Below, piece by piece: positions 7,100 through 12,763 of a DNA stretch of 12,763 bases. Each line of letters opens with the position of its first letter. Position 1 is the stretch's first letter. A model generated the notes under the pieces. The model had not been told where the DNA came from and ran no database searches. It saw nothing but the letters and a program-made list of their open reading frames with translations. This DNA is from JBFGCT01 sp041581055 (GTDB lineage: Bacteria; Actinomycetota; Acidimicrobiia; Acidimicrobiales; Ilumatobacteraceae): positions 1 through 12,763 of the forward strand of contig JBFGCT010000116.1 in the NCBI GenBank assembly GCA_041581055.1, given 5' to 3'. The translations under genes were made by a program, and so were the position numbers.

Positions 7100-8239
7100 T
7101 CACGGTGCGGTGGTGAGCCGGGCGCGGTCGCCGTCGACGGTGATGTGCGCCGTGGGCGAGAACGTGCCGCCGAATTGGCACCGGCGCTCGTCGCGATCCG
7201 CGGTCGGCAGCAGTTGGCCCTCGGCGTCGATGCCGTAGCCGTCGATGAACCCGACGACGCTGAGGTCGCCGAGCACCAGCCACGAGTAGACCTGGACGGG
7301 TCGGTCCGGCGGGTTGGTGAACACGAGGCCGTGCCCGTTGAGCGGCGCGTACGGGCCGAGCACGTCGTCGGCGACGAACCCGTAGAGGCCCGTCGGCGCC
7401 GAGATGTCGGGGTGGAACGTGCGGCGCTGGGTGGAGAAGAAGAGGTAGTACCGGCCGCCGGCGACCACGACGTGCGGGCGCTCGAGTTCGTTGTTGACGG
7501 CGTCGGCGGTGATCAGCGGCTCGAGCACGACCCAGTCGGCGAGCCCGTCCCCACTGCAGCGGGCGACACCGATCGCGCCGTTGAAGTCGGTCGACGATCG
7601 CAACGGTGACAGCGACGAGGTGAAGAACAGGTACTCCTCGCCCGACGCTGGATCGACGAACGGGAACGGATCGCGAAACGCCTTGATGAACCCGGGCTCG
7701 CCGTGGATCTGGTCGACGGTGTCGTACCAGTCCGGATCGGGGTGGATCTCGACGTGCTCCGACCAGTCGCCGAATCGCGGCCGACCGTCGTCGCAGGAAA
7801 CGGTCGCCGTGGCGATCGCCAGTCGCTGGCGGAATCCGGGCGGGTCGGCGCCGGGGACGCCGACGGCGGTGTAGTACGCGTGCAGACGGTCGCCGTCGAG
7901 CACGGTCGAGCCCGCCCACTGGCGGGTACCGAGCGGATCGCCGGCCGGGAACAACGGCCCGAGGTCGGCGAACGAGCCGTCGTCGTCGGCCGAGAAGACA
8001 CGCTGTTGCGCGATGTCGTGGCGGAGGCCGGGATCGCCGACAGCCGGCGCGGACAGCGCCACCCACGCGACCCGCCCGCACACGTCGGCGATCGACCCGT
8101 CGGTGGTGCGGATCGGCCACGAGTCCCAGATGTCGACCCCGTCGGCCACGGGCACGACGTCGGACTCCACGATCGGCGGCAACTGGCCGACCGCTCGCTC
8201 CTGGAGCGTCGCAAGGTGGCCGCGCGTCCAGGCGGTCAT
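7100..8239 (-). CDS. GH68 levansucrase / beta-fructofuranosidase, no signal peptide
   Basis: The 379-residue enzyme matches glycoside hydrolase family 68 along its length. The three catalytic positions are visible: nucleophile Asp39 in DIWDSWPI, transition-state stabiliser Asp190 in AFRDPFPF, and acid/base Glu253 in NNELERPHVV. The downstream signature LYGFVADDVLGPYAPLNG and the CQFGGTFSPT segment also agree with the Zymomonas-type levansucrase as I remember it. Family enzymes split sucrose and transfer fructose to water (hydrolysis) or to fructan (levan, inulin); which dominates here is not readable. There is no secretion signal, so the enzyme is cytoplasmic or leaves by a non-Sec route, as reported for Zymomonas. 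ATG 8239 overlaps the upstream stop in an ATGA and has no ribosome site of its own, implying translational coupling. Confidence 0.93.
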   Translation of the reverse strand: MTAWTRGHLATLQERAVGQLPPIVESDVVPVADGVDIWDSWPIRTTDGSIADVCGRVAWVALSAPAVGDPGLRHDIAQQRVFSADDDGSFADLGPLFPAGDPLGTRQWAGSTVLDGDRLHAYYTAVGVPGADPPGFRQRLAIATATVSCDDGRPRFGDWSEHVEIHPDPDWYDTVDQIHGEPGFIKAFRDPFPFVDPASGEEYLFFTSSLSPLRSSTDFNGAIGVARCSGDGLADWVVLEPLITADAVNNELERPHVVVAGGRYYLFFSTQRRTFHPDISAPTGLYGFVADDVLGPYAPLNGHGLVFTNPPDRPVQVYSWLVLGDLSVVGFIDGYGIDAEGQLLPTADRDERRCQFGGTFSPTAHITVDGDRARLTTAP

Positions 8240-9201
8240 GGAAGTGCCGGTTCGACGATCCTCAGCGAGCCGTCGGTGCCCACCTCCACCCGGCGAGGCG
8301 TCGACAGGTGGCCGGCGAATGTGCCGTCGGCCCCGAAGCGGTGCCAGGCGATGAACCACGGCACGCCGTCGGAGGTGTGGTGGATCTTGCCGGCGTACGT
8401 CGTGCCAGGCCGGTCGGCTTCGAGCACTCCGTCGCCGATCATCGTGTACGGACCGTAGGGCGAGTCGGCGACCAGGTAATAGGTGCCGGTGCCGGCGCCG
8501 GCCGTTCGCCGCCCCTCTCCCTGGGTTTCCAGATCGCTGGCGAAGAGCATGTACCAGCGTTCGTCCAGCGCCACGAGCTGCGGCACCTCGAGTTGACCGA
8601 ACCCGGGCGGCGCGGTGATCGGCGGCAGCATCTCCCACGTCACGAGGTCGCGCGAGCGGGCGTGCCCGATCACGCCGCGGTCGTAGCGCTCGCCGTGGTT
8701 GGCGCGGGCGGTGAGGAAGACGTGGACGTGCCCGTCGGCCGGGTCGTCGTACATCCACGGGTCGCGCCATGCCTGGTCGTGCCACATGTCGAGGTCGAGC
8801 ATCTCGTGGTGCTCGGGGTCCGCGGTCAGCACCGGCTCGGGGGCGCGCTCCCAGTGGTGAAGGTCGTCGGAGGTCGCCATGCCGACCCGTTGCACCAAGC
8901 CGTCGTCGGCGTGCGACGTGCCGGTGTACAGCATCACCCAGCGGCCGTCGTGTTCGATGACGCTTCCCGTCCAGGTCGACTTGTCGTCCCACGCCTCGGT
9001 CGGCGGCGGCGCCAGCGCGTCGGCGACGACGGTCCAGTGGTGAAGATCGGTCGACACGGCGTGGCCGATCGACACGTTCCAGTGCCGGGCGTCGGGGTCG
9101 CCGATCGACTTCGGCGCCTTGAGGAAGAAGGCGTGATGCTCGCCGCCATGGGTGATGATCCAGAAGTCCCAGATCCAGTGATCGTCGAGACGCAGCGTCA
9201 A
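8236..9201 (-). CDS. GH32-like (clan GH-J) beta-fructosidase
   Basis: The product is 321 residues from the TTG at 9201 and reads as a five-bladed beta-propeller glycosidase of clan GH-J. The usual GH32 NDPNG box is replaced by HWIWDFWI, putting the likely nucleophile at Asp12. WTGS (77-80), AWRDPWM (144-150, stabiliser Asp147) and QLEVPQ (203-208, acid/base Glu205) follow in family order. Repeated S-x-D-L-x-x-W blades (50-56, 111-117, 183-189) are typical of GH32/43/68 propellers. It is short for GH32 because the C-terminal beta-sandwich is absent. Fructan or fructooligosaccharide hydrolysis is expected from its partner GH68 gene, with which it overlaps by 4 nt. A GH43-type activity on another sugar is the main alternative. 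There is no signal peptide. Confidence 0.8.
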   Translation of the reverse strand: MTLRLDDHWIWDFWIITHGGEHHAFFLKAPKSIGDPDARHWNVSIGHAVSTDLHHWTVVADALAPPPTEAWDDKSTWTGSVIEHDGRWVMLYTGTSHADDGLVQRVGMATSDDLHHWERAPEPVLTADPEHHEMLDLDMWHDQAWRDPWMYDDPADGHVHVFLTARANHGERYDRGVIGHARSRDLVTWEMLPPITAPPGFGQLEVPQLVALDERWYMLFASDLETQGEGRRTAGAGTGTYYLVADSPYGPYTMIGDGVLEADRPGTTYAGKIHHTSDGVPWFIAWHRFGADGTFAGHLSTPRRVEVGTDGSLRIVEPALP

Positions 9202-9207
9202 TGTGAA

Positions 9208-9215
9208 CCTTCCCC
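9208..9215 (-). promoter_or_regulatory. Ribosome binding site fixing the TTG start of the GH32-like gene
   Basis: On the minus strand GGGGAAGG lies 6 nt before TTG 9201. The frame is open upstream to 9282, but those extra residues (Gly/Arg-rich) do not resemble the family, whereas the TTG directly precedes the first propeller blade. Confidence 0.7.
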
Positions 9216-9252
9216 AGCCAGACGGGCGGGCCCCGGTGCGACCCGCCCCGCC

Positions 9253-9282
9253 ATGTAAGTGCCTCCACCCCCGGTTCGGCAA
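9253..9282 (-). promoter_or_regulatory. Candidate sigma70-type promoter of the fructan operon
   Basis: On the minus strand TTGCCG (9277-9282) and TTACAT (9253-9258) are separated by 18 bp and would start transcription about 45 nt before the TTG. It matches the consensus at four of six -35 bases, and the -10 is imperfect. The palindrome array begins 20 bp upstream of the -35. Confidence 0.4.
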
Positions 9283-9301
9283 CCGCCCGCCGACATTTCG
9301 T

Positions 9302-9417
9302 CACAGGCCACCGGTGAGAGTTCGGTAGACCCCTCCGCCCAAACTCTCACCGCCGCGCTCGGCCACAGGCCACCGGTGAGAGTTGGGTAGACCCCTCCGC
9401 CCGAACTCTCACCGGTG
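9302..9417. repeat. Tandem pair of long palindromic repeats (four alternating arms)
   Basis: Two 51-bp units, 9302-9352 and 9364-9414, differ at three positions and repeat with a 62-bp period. Each is an inverted repeat. In the first, CGGTGAGAGTT (9312-9322) pairs with AACTCTCACCG (9342-9352). In the second the arms extend to a perfect 14 bp, CACCGGTGAGAGTT (9371-9384) with its complement (9404-9417). The 19-nt loop, containing GGTAGACCCCTCCGCCC, is conserved except at its edges. Arm centres are about 30, 32 and 30 bp apart, near three helical turns. The right arm of unit 1 also pairs with the left arm of unit 2, giving mutually exclusive structures. It lies 12 bases after the stop at 9430 and just upstream of the fructan operon promoter, so it could be operator sites, a double terminator, or an interspersed palindromic element. 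Confidence 0.9.
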
Positions 9418-9429
9418 AGTCGAGGCGCG

Positions 9430-10050
9430 TCAGAGCACCGGCAGTGTGACATCGAAGTCGCGGAAGAGCGTCCGGATCATCGACGTCCCGCCATATCGCA
9501 GTCGGCCGATCTCGGCGCCGCAGCTGACCACGAGCGCTTCGGCCTCGGGCACACAACTCCAGGGCTCGACGCGGAGGGACCGAGCCAGATCGTCGAGGTG
9601 AACGACCTGCTCGACGAGCCGCGTCAAGAGATAGTCCTCGAGACGCATCACGCGCCCCGCGAACACGGCGACGAGTCGATCCGACGGCTGCTCAACCAGG
9701 GTGCGTCCGAGCCGGTCGAGCTTGCCCGCGAGTTCCTCGACGACCGGTCGGTGGCCCTCCGCCGCCACCGCCGCCCCCCGTTGGCGGATGGCGGCGTGAT
9801 CGTCGGCCGTCAGTGCTGAGGTCAACGCGGTGAAGTACTCCGCCGCGGTCTCGAAGTCGACAGGACGATCCGGTGGATCGGCGTCGAGGTAGTCGCCGAC
9901 GACCCAGACCGAACCGCGCGCGAGGTGTCCGCTCAGTGAGCCGACGGTCTGATTCTCGAGGACGGAGTCGTCGTCCCAGGCATCGGCGACGCGCCGGTCG
10001 GACACCGCGGTCAGGACGACGCGCGCGTTGTCCAAGAAGAGTTCTCTCAC
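9430..10050 (-). CDS. DinB-like / maleylpyruvate isomerase-type mycothiol-dependent family protein
   Basis: The 206-residue protein has the four-helix-bundle layout of the MDMPI/DinB_2 superfamily, common in Actinomycetota. The three metal ligands of that fold are present: His42 in SLSGHLARG, then Glu147 and His151 in RLVEQVVHLDDLARSL. Characterised relatives are mycothiol-dependent isomerases or transferases, but most members have unknown substrates and this one cannot be assigned. I chose GTG 10050 because the conserved domain begins about ten residues later. Codons upstream to 10134 are not family-like. A TAGCGT element ends 7 nt before the GTG, the geometry of an actinobacterial leaderless promoter. 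The palindrome pair lies just beyond its stop. Confidence 0.85.
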   Translation of the reverse strand: MRELFLDNARVVLTAVSDRRVADAWDDDSVLENQTVGSLSGHLARGSVWVVGDYLDADPPDRPVDFETAAEYFTALTSALTADDHAAIRQRGAAVAAEGHRPVVEELAGKLDRLGRTLVEQPSDRLVAVFAGRVMRLEDYLLTRLVEQVVHLDDLARSLRVEPWSCVPEAEALVVSCGAEIGRLRYGGTSMIRTLFRDFDVTLPVL

Positions 10051-10189
10051 ACCACCGACGCTATGCGAACTTCCCGCGCCCCGCGCTCGGTGTCCGATGC
10101 AACCGATCTGAGAAGCCTCCCGCGTTGCCAACACGCCCCGCTTGGCGGCGCGGCCGCCGCCGTGGAACGTGCTGGCGACCGATGTGGGC

Positions 10190-10528
10190 TCAGCCGGTGC
10201 ACGGCAGGTCGCAGAACTGGGGCCCTGCCGTGCCGAGCGTCATCACGGTGCGGTCACCGGCGAACGACGGGCGGCCGACGCGGATCGCCAGCACGTCGGG
10301 GGCCGACGTCTGCGCCGGTCCTGGATCGTCAGCTCCGGGGCCGAGGTCATCGAACCAGAACAGCTGAGGGAGACCGTCAGTCGCGCGCGGGTTGCGCCAC
10401 GACCACTGCCGATCGGCGGCCTCCCACAATCCTGCGGTTGGGTGAGCGTTGCGAATCCGCTGCAAGAGCGTCGTCACAGCCTCCAGGTATTCGAGACCAA
10501 CCAGACGCCGTTCGCGCAGTGAGGACAT
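10190..10528 (-). CDS. Short ORF resembling the N-terminal part of a GNAT acetyltransferase (probable remnant)
   Basis: This 112-residue frame begins at ATG 10528 behind a closely spaced GGGAGA. Residues about 22-61, with RIRNAHPTAGLWEAAD, a WSWR and LPQLFWFDD, resemble from memory the start of actinobacterial GNAT-type N-acetyltransferases (HPTAGLWEAADLQW-like). After residue 61 the similarity stops, and the tail is Pro/Gly-rich with no acetyl-CoA-binding R/Q-x-x-G-x-G/A loop. The other two minus-strand frames between 10190 and 10350 show no continuation either, so a simple frameshift does not rescue it. It is most likely a truncated gene. A genuine small protein using the same N-terminal fold is possible. 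Confidence 0.45.
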   Translation of the reverse strand: MSSLRERRLVGLEYLEAVTTLLQRIRNAHPTAGLWEAADRQWSWRNPRATDGLPQLFWFDDLGPGADDPGPAQTSAPDVLAIRVGRPSFAGDRTVMTLGTAGPQFCDLPCTG

Positions 10529-10916
10529 TCTCCCAAAGCTATGTGGTCGAGGCCGCCCGAGCGGGCCCGATGTCGGCGGATTGCCTCCTCCTCAAGCAGG
10601 CACATCAGTGACGCTGCGGGGCGGTTCGGCGTCGAGCATCACGGGACGCCTCGACGTGATCAGAATGAATGGCTCCGGATCACGCGTGGGTCTCGGCTCT
10701 GCCCGGTGGTGTGGATATGTGCGCGGCGACGCAGCCATTGGTGGCCGAGTGGTCTGCGTGGTGTCACTTGTCGGGTAGGTCGGCGGGGCACGGCGGGCGG
10801 TGATCATGAGATGGGCGAGACCTGGACGAGGATCCGCTCACCGGAGACTGCCGCATTCTCCGCTCGTGGTCCGTCGGCGGCGGGTCCGGTCTATAGGGTC
10901 GCGGTGGGAGGACCCG
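10529..10916 (+). other. Intergenic region with candidate lipoprotein promoter
   Basis: No gene is convincing in these 388 bases; short open frames on both strands have arginine- or serine-rich, non-family sequence. Near its right end TATAGG (10892-10897), overlapping TAGGGT, is a possible -10 about 20 nt before the lipoprotein ATG, with no clear -35. The region is divergent between the GNAT-like fragment and the lipoprotein gene. Confidence 0.4.
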
Positions 10917-12254
10917 ATGGCGCAACGGCGACGCGTGGGATTGAGGGCGCCGCTGCTCGCCGTGCTTGTGATCGGTGCGGGTACGGTCGCCTGCGATGAC
11001 TCGGCCCCCGAGGGCCCCCAGGGTCCTATTCCGCCGAGCGTGTTCATCCGGCAGCCGGAGGACCGGACGTTCGTCCCGGCCAGCTTCGAGATCAATGGTG
11101 GGCTCGGTGGATCCGTGCAGGACATCGATGTCGCCATCGATGGGGTCGACCTTGGTCCGGCGCGACGGGGACAGGAATCCGGCGACTGGCGCTTTCCCGC
11201 CGAACTGGTCTCGATCACGCCCGGCCCCCACCACATCGTCGTCACGGCCTCTGGAGAGGGAGGGACGACGACGGCCAGTGCTTGGGTCTACCACGACACG
11301 GAAGGTCTTGCCTTCGAGGTCGTGGTGGAGCCGGAGTCCACGACGTACGAGACGGGCGACACCGCCATCGCCGACGATCCCGACCTTCTGCTGTTCGGGC
11401 CCGCCGACGATCCGGTCACGCTCGACATGTCCACCAGCGCTCCGTCCCAGATACGGGCGCGCGTCAACGACCGGTTGTCGACGGGAAGCCTCGCCAGCCT
11501 CGATCTCGACATCCGCGACGACACTCCCGGCAGCTACGTCGCCACAGCTATCGCTACCGGGCCTGACGGAACACAACGTCAGGCGAGCCACACGGTCATC
11601 ATCCTCGAACCGATCACCACCACCACCACGGCCAACGCGGCGCAACCGACGACACAGCCGCCGGTGACAAATCCGCCGGGTGCGCCGTCTGCGGTGTTCT
11701 TCGACGACTTCGAGGGAGCCGACCAGTGGACGGCCACCGTCGTCACCGCAACCAATGGGTCCAGCGACACCGTCGAACTCGTCGGTGGTGGAAACCCCGG
11801 CACGTTCCGCCAGATGACCCACGTCCTGCCCGGCACCAGCGATGGCGACAACAACCCCAGCCAAATCCAAATCCTCCACCTCTTCGGCGGCGGCGAGTGG
11901 AACCCCGCGCTGCAGGGGGCGCTGTCGCACATCAACTACGCAGAGGACCAGATCCAATTCGATCCTCCGTTCGACGGCGCGGCCATCGGGTCCCGGTTCG
12001 CCCTCGTGCAAGGCGGGACCACCTACCTCGCCTCCATCATCGAGGACAACGCGTACCGCAACACCGACTGGCAGACGGTACAGGCGACCGGCCTCACCGC
12101 GGCCGACTTCACCCCGGCTCCCGGGCCGGACTTCTCCGAGAACGGCGCACCGATGACGTTCGGCGTCCTCAGATCGAACACGAGCCGAAGCTCCAGCGGC
12201 ATCACCACCACGCACGGCGTCGACAACTGGACCGTGGAGCTGTTCAAGGGGTGA
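10917..12254 (+). CDS. Secreted multi-domain lipoprotein (Ig-like domains, Thr/Pro linker, beta-rich C-terminal domain)
   Basis: ATG 10917 follows GGGAGG (10906-10911) by 5 nt. The 445-residue product starts with an Arg-rich n-region, a hydrophobic core (11-22) and Cys26 in TVAC, an imperfect lipobox, so it is probably lipid-anchored on the outer face. Residues 41-128 look like an Ig-like beta domain (FIRQPEDRTFVPASFEI, ending HHIVVTASGEGG). A second beta domain covers about 130-230, ending PGSYVATAIATGPDGT and HTVIIL. Residues 232-257 are a Thr/Pro linker. The last domain (258-445) begins FFDDFEGADQW and contains GGGNPGTFRQM, resembling laminin-G/ConA-like or carbohydrate-binding jelly rolls. 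A binding or adhesion role is inference; no catalytic motif is seen. The frame is open upstream to 10800 but without a signal peptide from there. Confidence 0.85.
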   Translation: MAQRRRVGLRAPLLAVLVIGAGTVACDDSAPEGPQGPIPPSVFIRQPEDRTFVPASFEINGGLGGSVQDIDVAIDGVDLGPARRGQESGDWRFPAELVSITPGPHHIVVTASGEGGTTTASAWVYHDTEGLAFEVVVEPESTTYETGDTAIADDPDLLLFGPADDPVTLDMSTSAPSQIRARVNDRLSTGSLASLDLDIRDDTPGSYVATAIATGPDGTQRQASHTVIILEPITTTTTANAAQPTTQPPVTNPPGAPSAVFFDDFEGADQWTATVVTATNGSSDTVELVGGGNPGTFRQMTHVLPGTSDGDNNPSQIQILHLFGGGEWNPALQGALSHINYAEDQIQFDPPFDGAAIGSRFALVQGGTTYLASIIEDNAYRNTDWQTVQATGLTAADFTPAPGPDFSENGAPMTFGVLRSNTSRSSSGITTTHGVDNWTVELFKG

Positions 12255-12584
12255 AGCCCGACGAGCCGGGATGAGGCGACTCCGGACGCCACGCGGGTCG
12301 CCAACGCGACCGCTGCGCGGGAAACACGATGCTCGAGAGCACGCACATCCCAGATCTCGCGCATCTGTTCAGCGAGCCGCTTCGACATCCCGTACGGACG
12401 CGCGGCTCGAAGAGGGTGGGCCGTCGAGGGTCGTCCGAACGTCCTGCGACCGACGCGATACCAGGCAACGTTCGCGCGAGGTTTCCGCTCGAGAACGCGC
12501 GCCGGGCAACCGCCCTGCGCGGCGCTCGGGCGTGCCGGTTGCGGAGCGTGCGAAATCGGCGACCCGGCATGTCAGGATGGCGAT
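12255..12584 (+). other. Intergenic region without a recognisable gene
   Basis: These 330 bases lie between the lipoprotein stop and the last gene. Plus-strand frames are arginine-rich and unlike proteins. A minus-strand frame from ATG 12388 starts with a protein-like SKRLAEQMREIWDVRALEH but then runs antisense into the lipoprotein gene and loses any such character; it could be a remnant. No convincing terminator was found. Confidence 0.4.
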
Positions 12585-12763
12585 GTGCCCGATCTCTCGG
12601 ACATGAGGAAGCAATACCACCTCTGGCCCAGCGAGAACGGCCACGGGTTCGACGCGTGGGACGTCGACCGACTGATCGAGCTCGCAGAGCATCTTCCCGT
12701 CGAGGAGATCGACGTCGAGTCGATCGAGGAGGTCGACTCGATCTATTGGTTCGACGACGTGCA
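12585..12763 (+). CDS. Conserved small protein, N-terminal part (runs off the right edge)
   Basis: GTG 12585 lies 7 nt after AGGA and opens a frame to the window end. The 59 complete residues contain MRKQYHLWPS, then DAWDVDRLIELAEHLPVEEI and a hydrophobic/acidic EEVDSIYWFDD. I recall a family with this N-terminus (xQYH, AWDVxRLIxL, YWF) in actinobacteria and other bacteria, whose members continue with a DGMHR-type motif reminiscent of ParB/sulfiredoxin-like folds. That part is outside the window and its function is unknown. ATG 12603 is an alternative start, six codons later. Confidence 0.7.
   Translation, partial: MPDLSDMRKQYHLWPSENGHGFDAWDVDRLIELAEHLPVEEIDVESIEEVDSIYWFDDV

Noticed and set aside
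7100..9304. A single 734-residue minus-strand protein covering the whole fructan region
   Set aside because: Its first half is an Arg-rich out-of-frame reading of the GH32-like gene; only the part from 8239 is the real GH68 protein.
10740..10758. GGTGGCCGAGTGGT resembling the D-arm of a tRNA-Ser/Leu
   Set aside because: No matching acceptor stem, anticodon arm or GGTTCGA T-loop follows in the next 80 bases.
10592..10807. 71-residue minus-strand frame rich in Pro, Thr and Arg
   Set aside because: No ribosome site, no recognisable motif, and composition typical of noncoding GC-rich DNA.
10800..10916. Upstream extension of the lipoprotein reading frame
   Set aside because: It would bury the signal peptide internally; ATG 10917 has a good ribosome site and an N-terminal signal sequence directly after it.
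12023..12388. Minus-strand frame beginning SKRLAEQMREIW
   Set aside because: Only the first twenty residues look protein-like; the rest is antisense to the lipoprotein gene and no family is recognised.

Overview
The window is very GC-rich DNA (about 70% by eye) with dense, mostly leader-poor genes, GTG/TTG starts and 4-nt stop/start overlaps. Two proteins point to Actinomycetota: a DinB-like protein of the mycothiol-dependent maleylpyruvate isomerase type and an SCO6745-family protein. Together with general similarity, an Acidimicrobiia-like chromosome is the best guess; this is inference, because no rRNA or phylogenetic marker is present.

Layout. (1) 1-2908, minus strand: a three-gene envelope operon, transcribed right to left, with 4-nt overlaps. 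It encodes a large polytopic GT-C-like membrane protein, a small four-helix membrane protein whose N-terminus is a triple heptad repeat, and a single-span Pro/Ala/Glu-rich surface protein cut by the left edge. (2) 3006-3659, minus: a hemolysin III/PAQR-family membrane protein, divergent from (3) 3939-5048, plus: a CorA-type divalent cation channel with an unusual cytoplasmic tail, followed by (4) 5124-6287, plus: a luciferase-like (LLM) flavin monooxygenase. (5) 6306-7031, minus: an SCO6745-family protein, convergent with the LLM gene; the two stop codons lie inside one perfect hairpin. (6) 7100-9201, minus: a two-gene fructan/sucrose operon, a divergent GH32-like beta-fructosidase overlapping by 4 nt a GH68 levansucrase/beta-fructofuranosidase. 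Both are clan GH-J beta-propellers and neither has a signal peptide. (7) 9302-9417: a tandem pair of near-identical long palindromes just upstream of a plausible promoter for that operon. (8) 9430-10050, minus: the DinB/MDMPI-like gene. (9) 10190-10528, minus: a short ORF that looks like the N-terminal piece of a GNAT acetyltransferase. (10) 10917-12254, plus: an orphan secreted lipoprotein. (11) 12585-12763, plus: the start of a conserved small protein cut by the right edge.

The right-hand 2.7 kb (10.05-12.76 kb) is less densely coding, holds a gene fragment and an orphan lipoprotein, and looks more accessory than the left part. The most coherent functional unit is the GH32-like/GH68 pair, which should let the cell split sucrose and make or trim fructooligosaccharides. 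The most unexplained signal is the four-arm palindrome array that precedes it. I see no CRISPR array, transposase, integrase, rRNA or tRNA.
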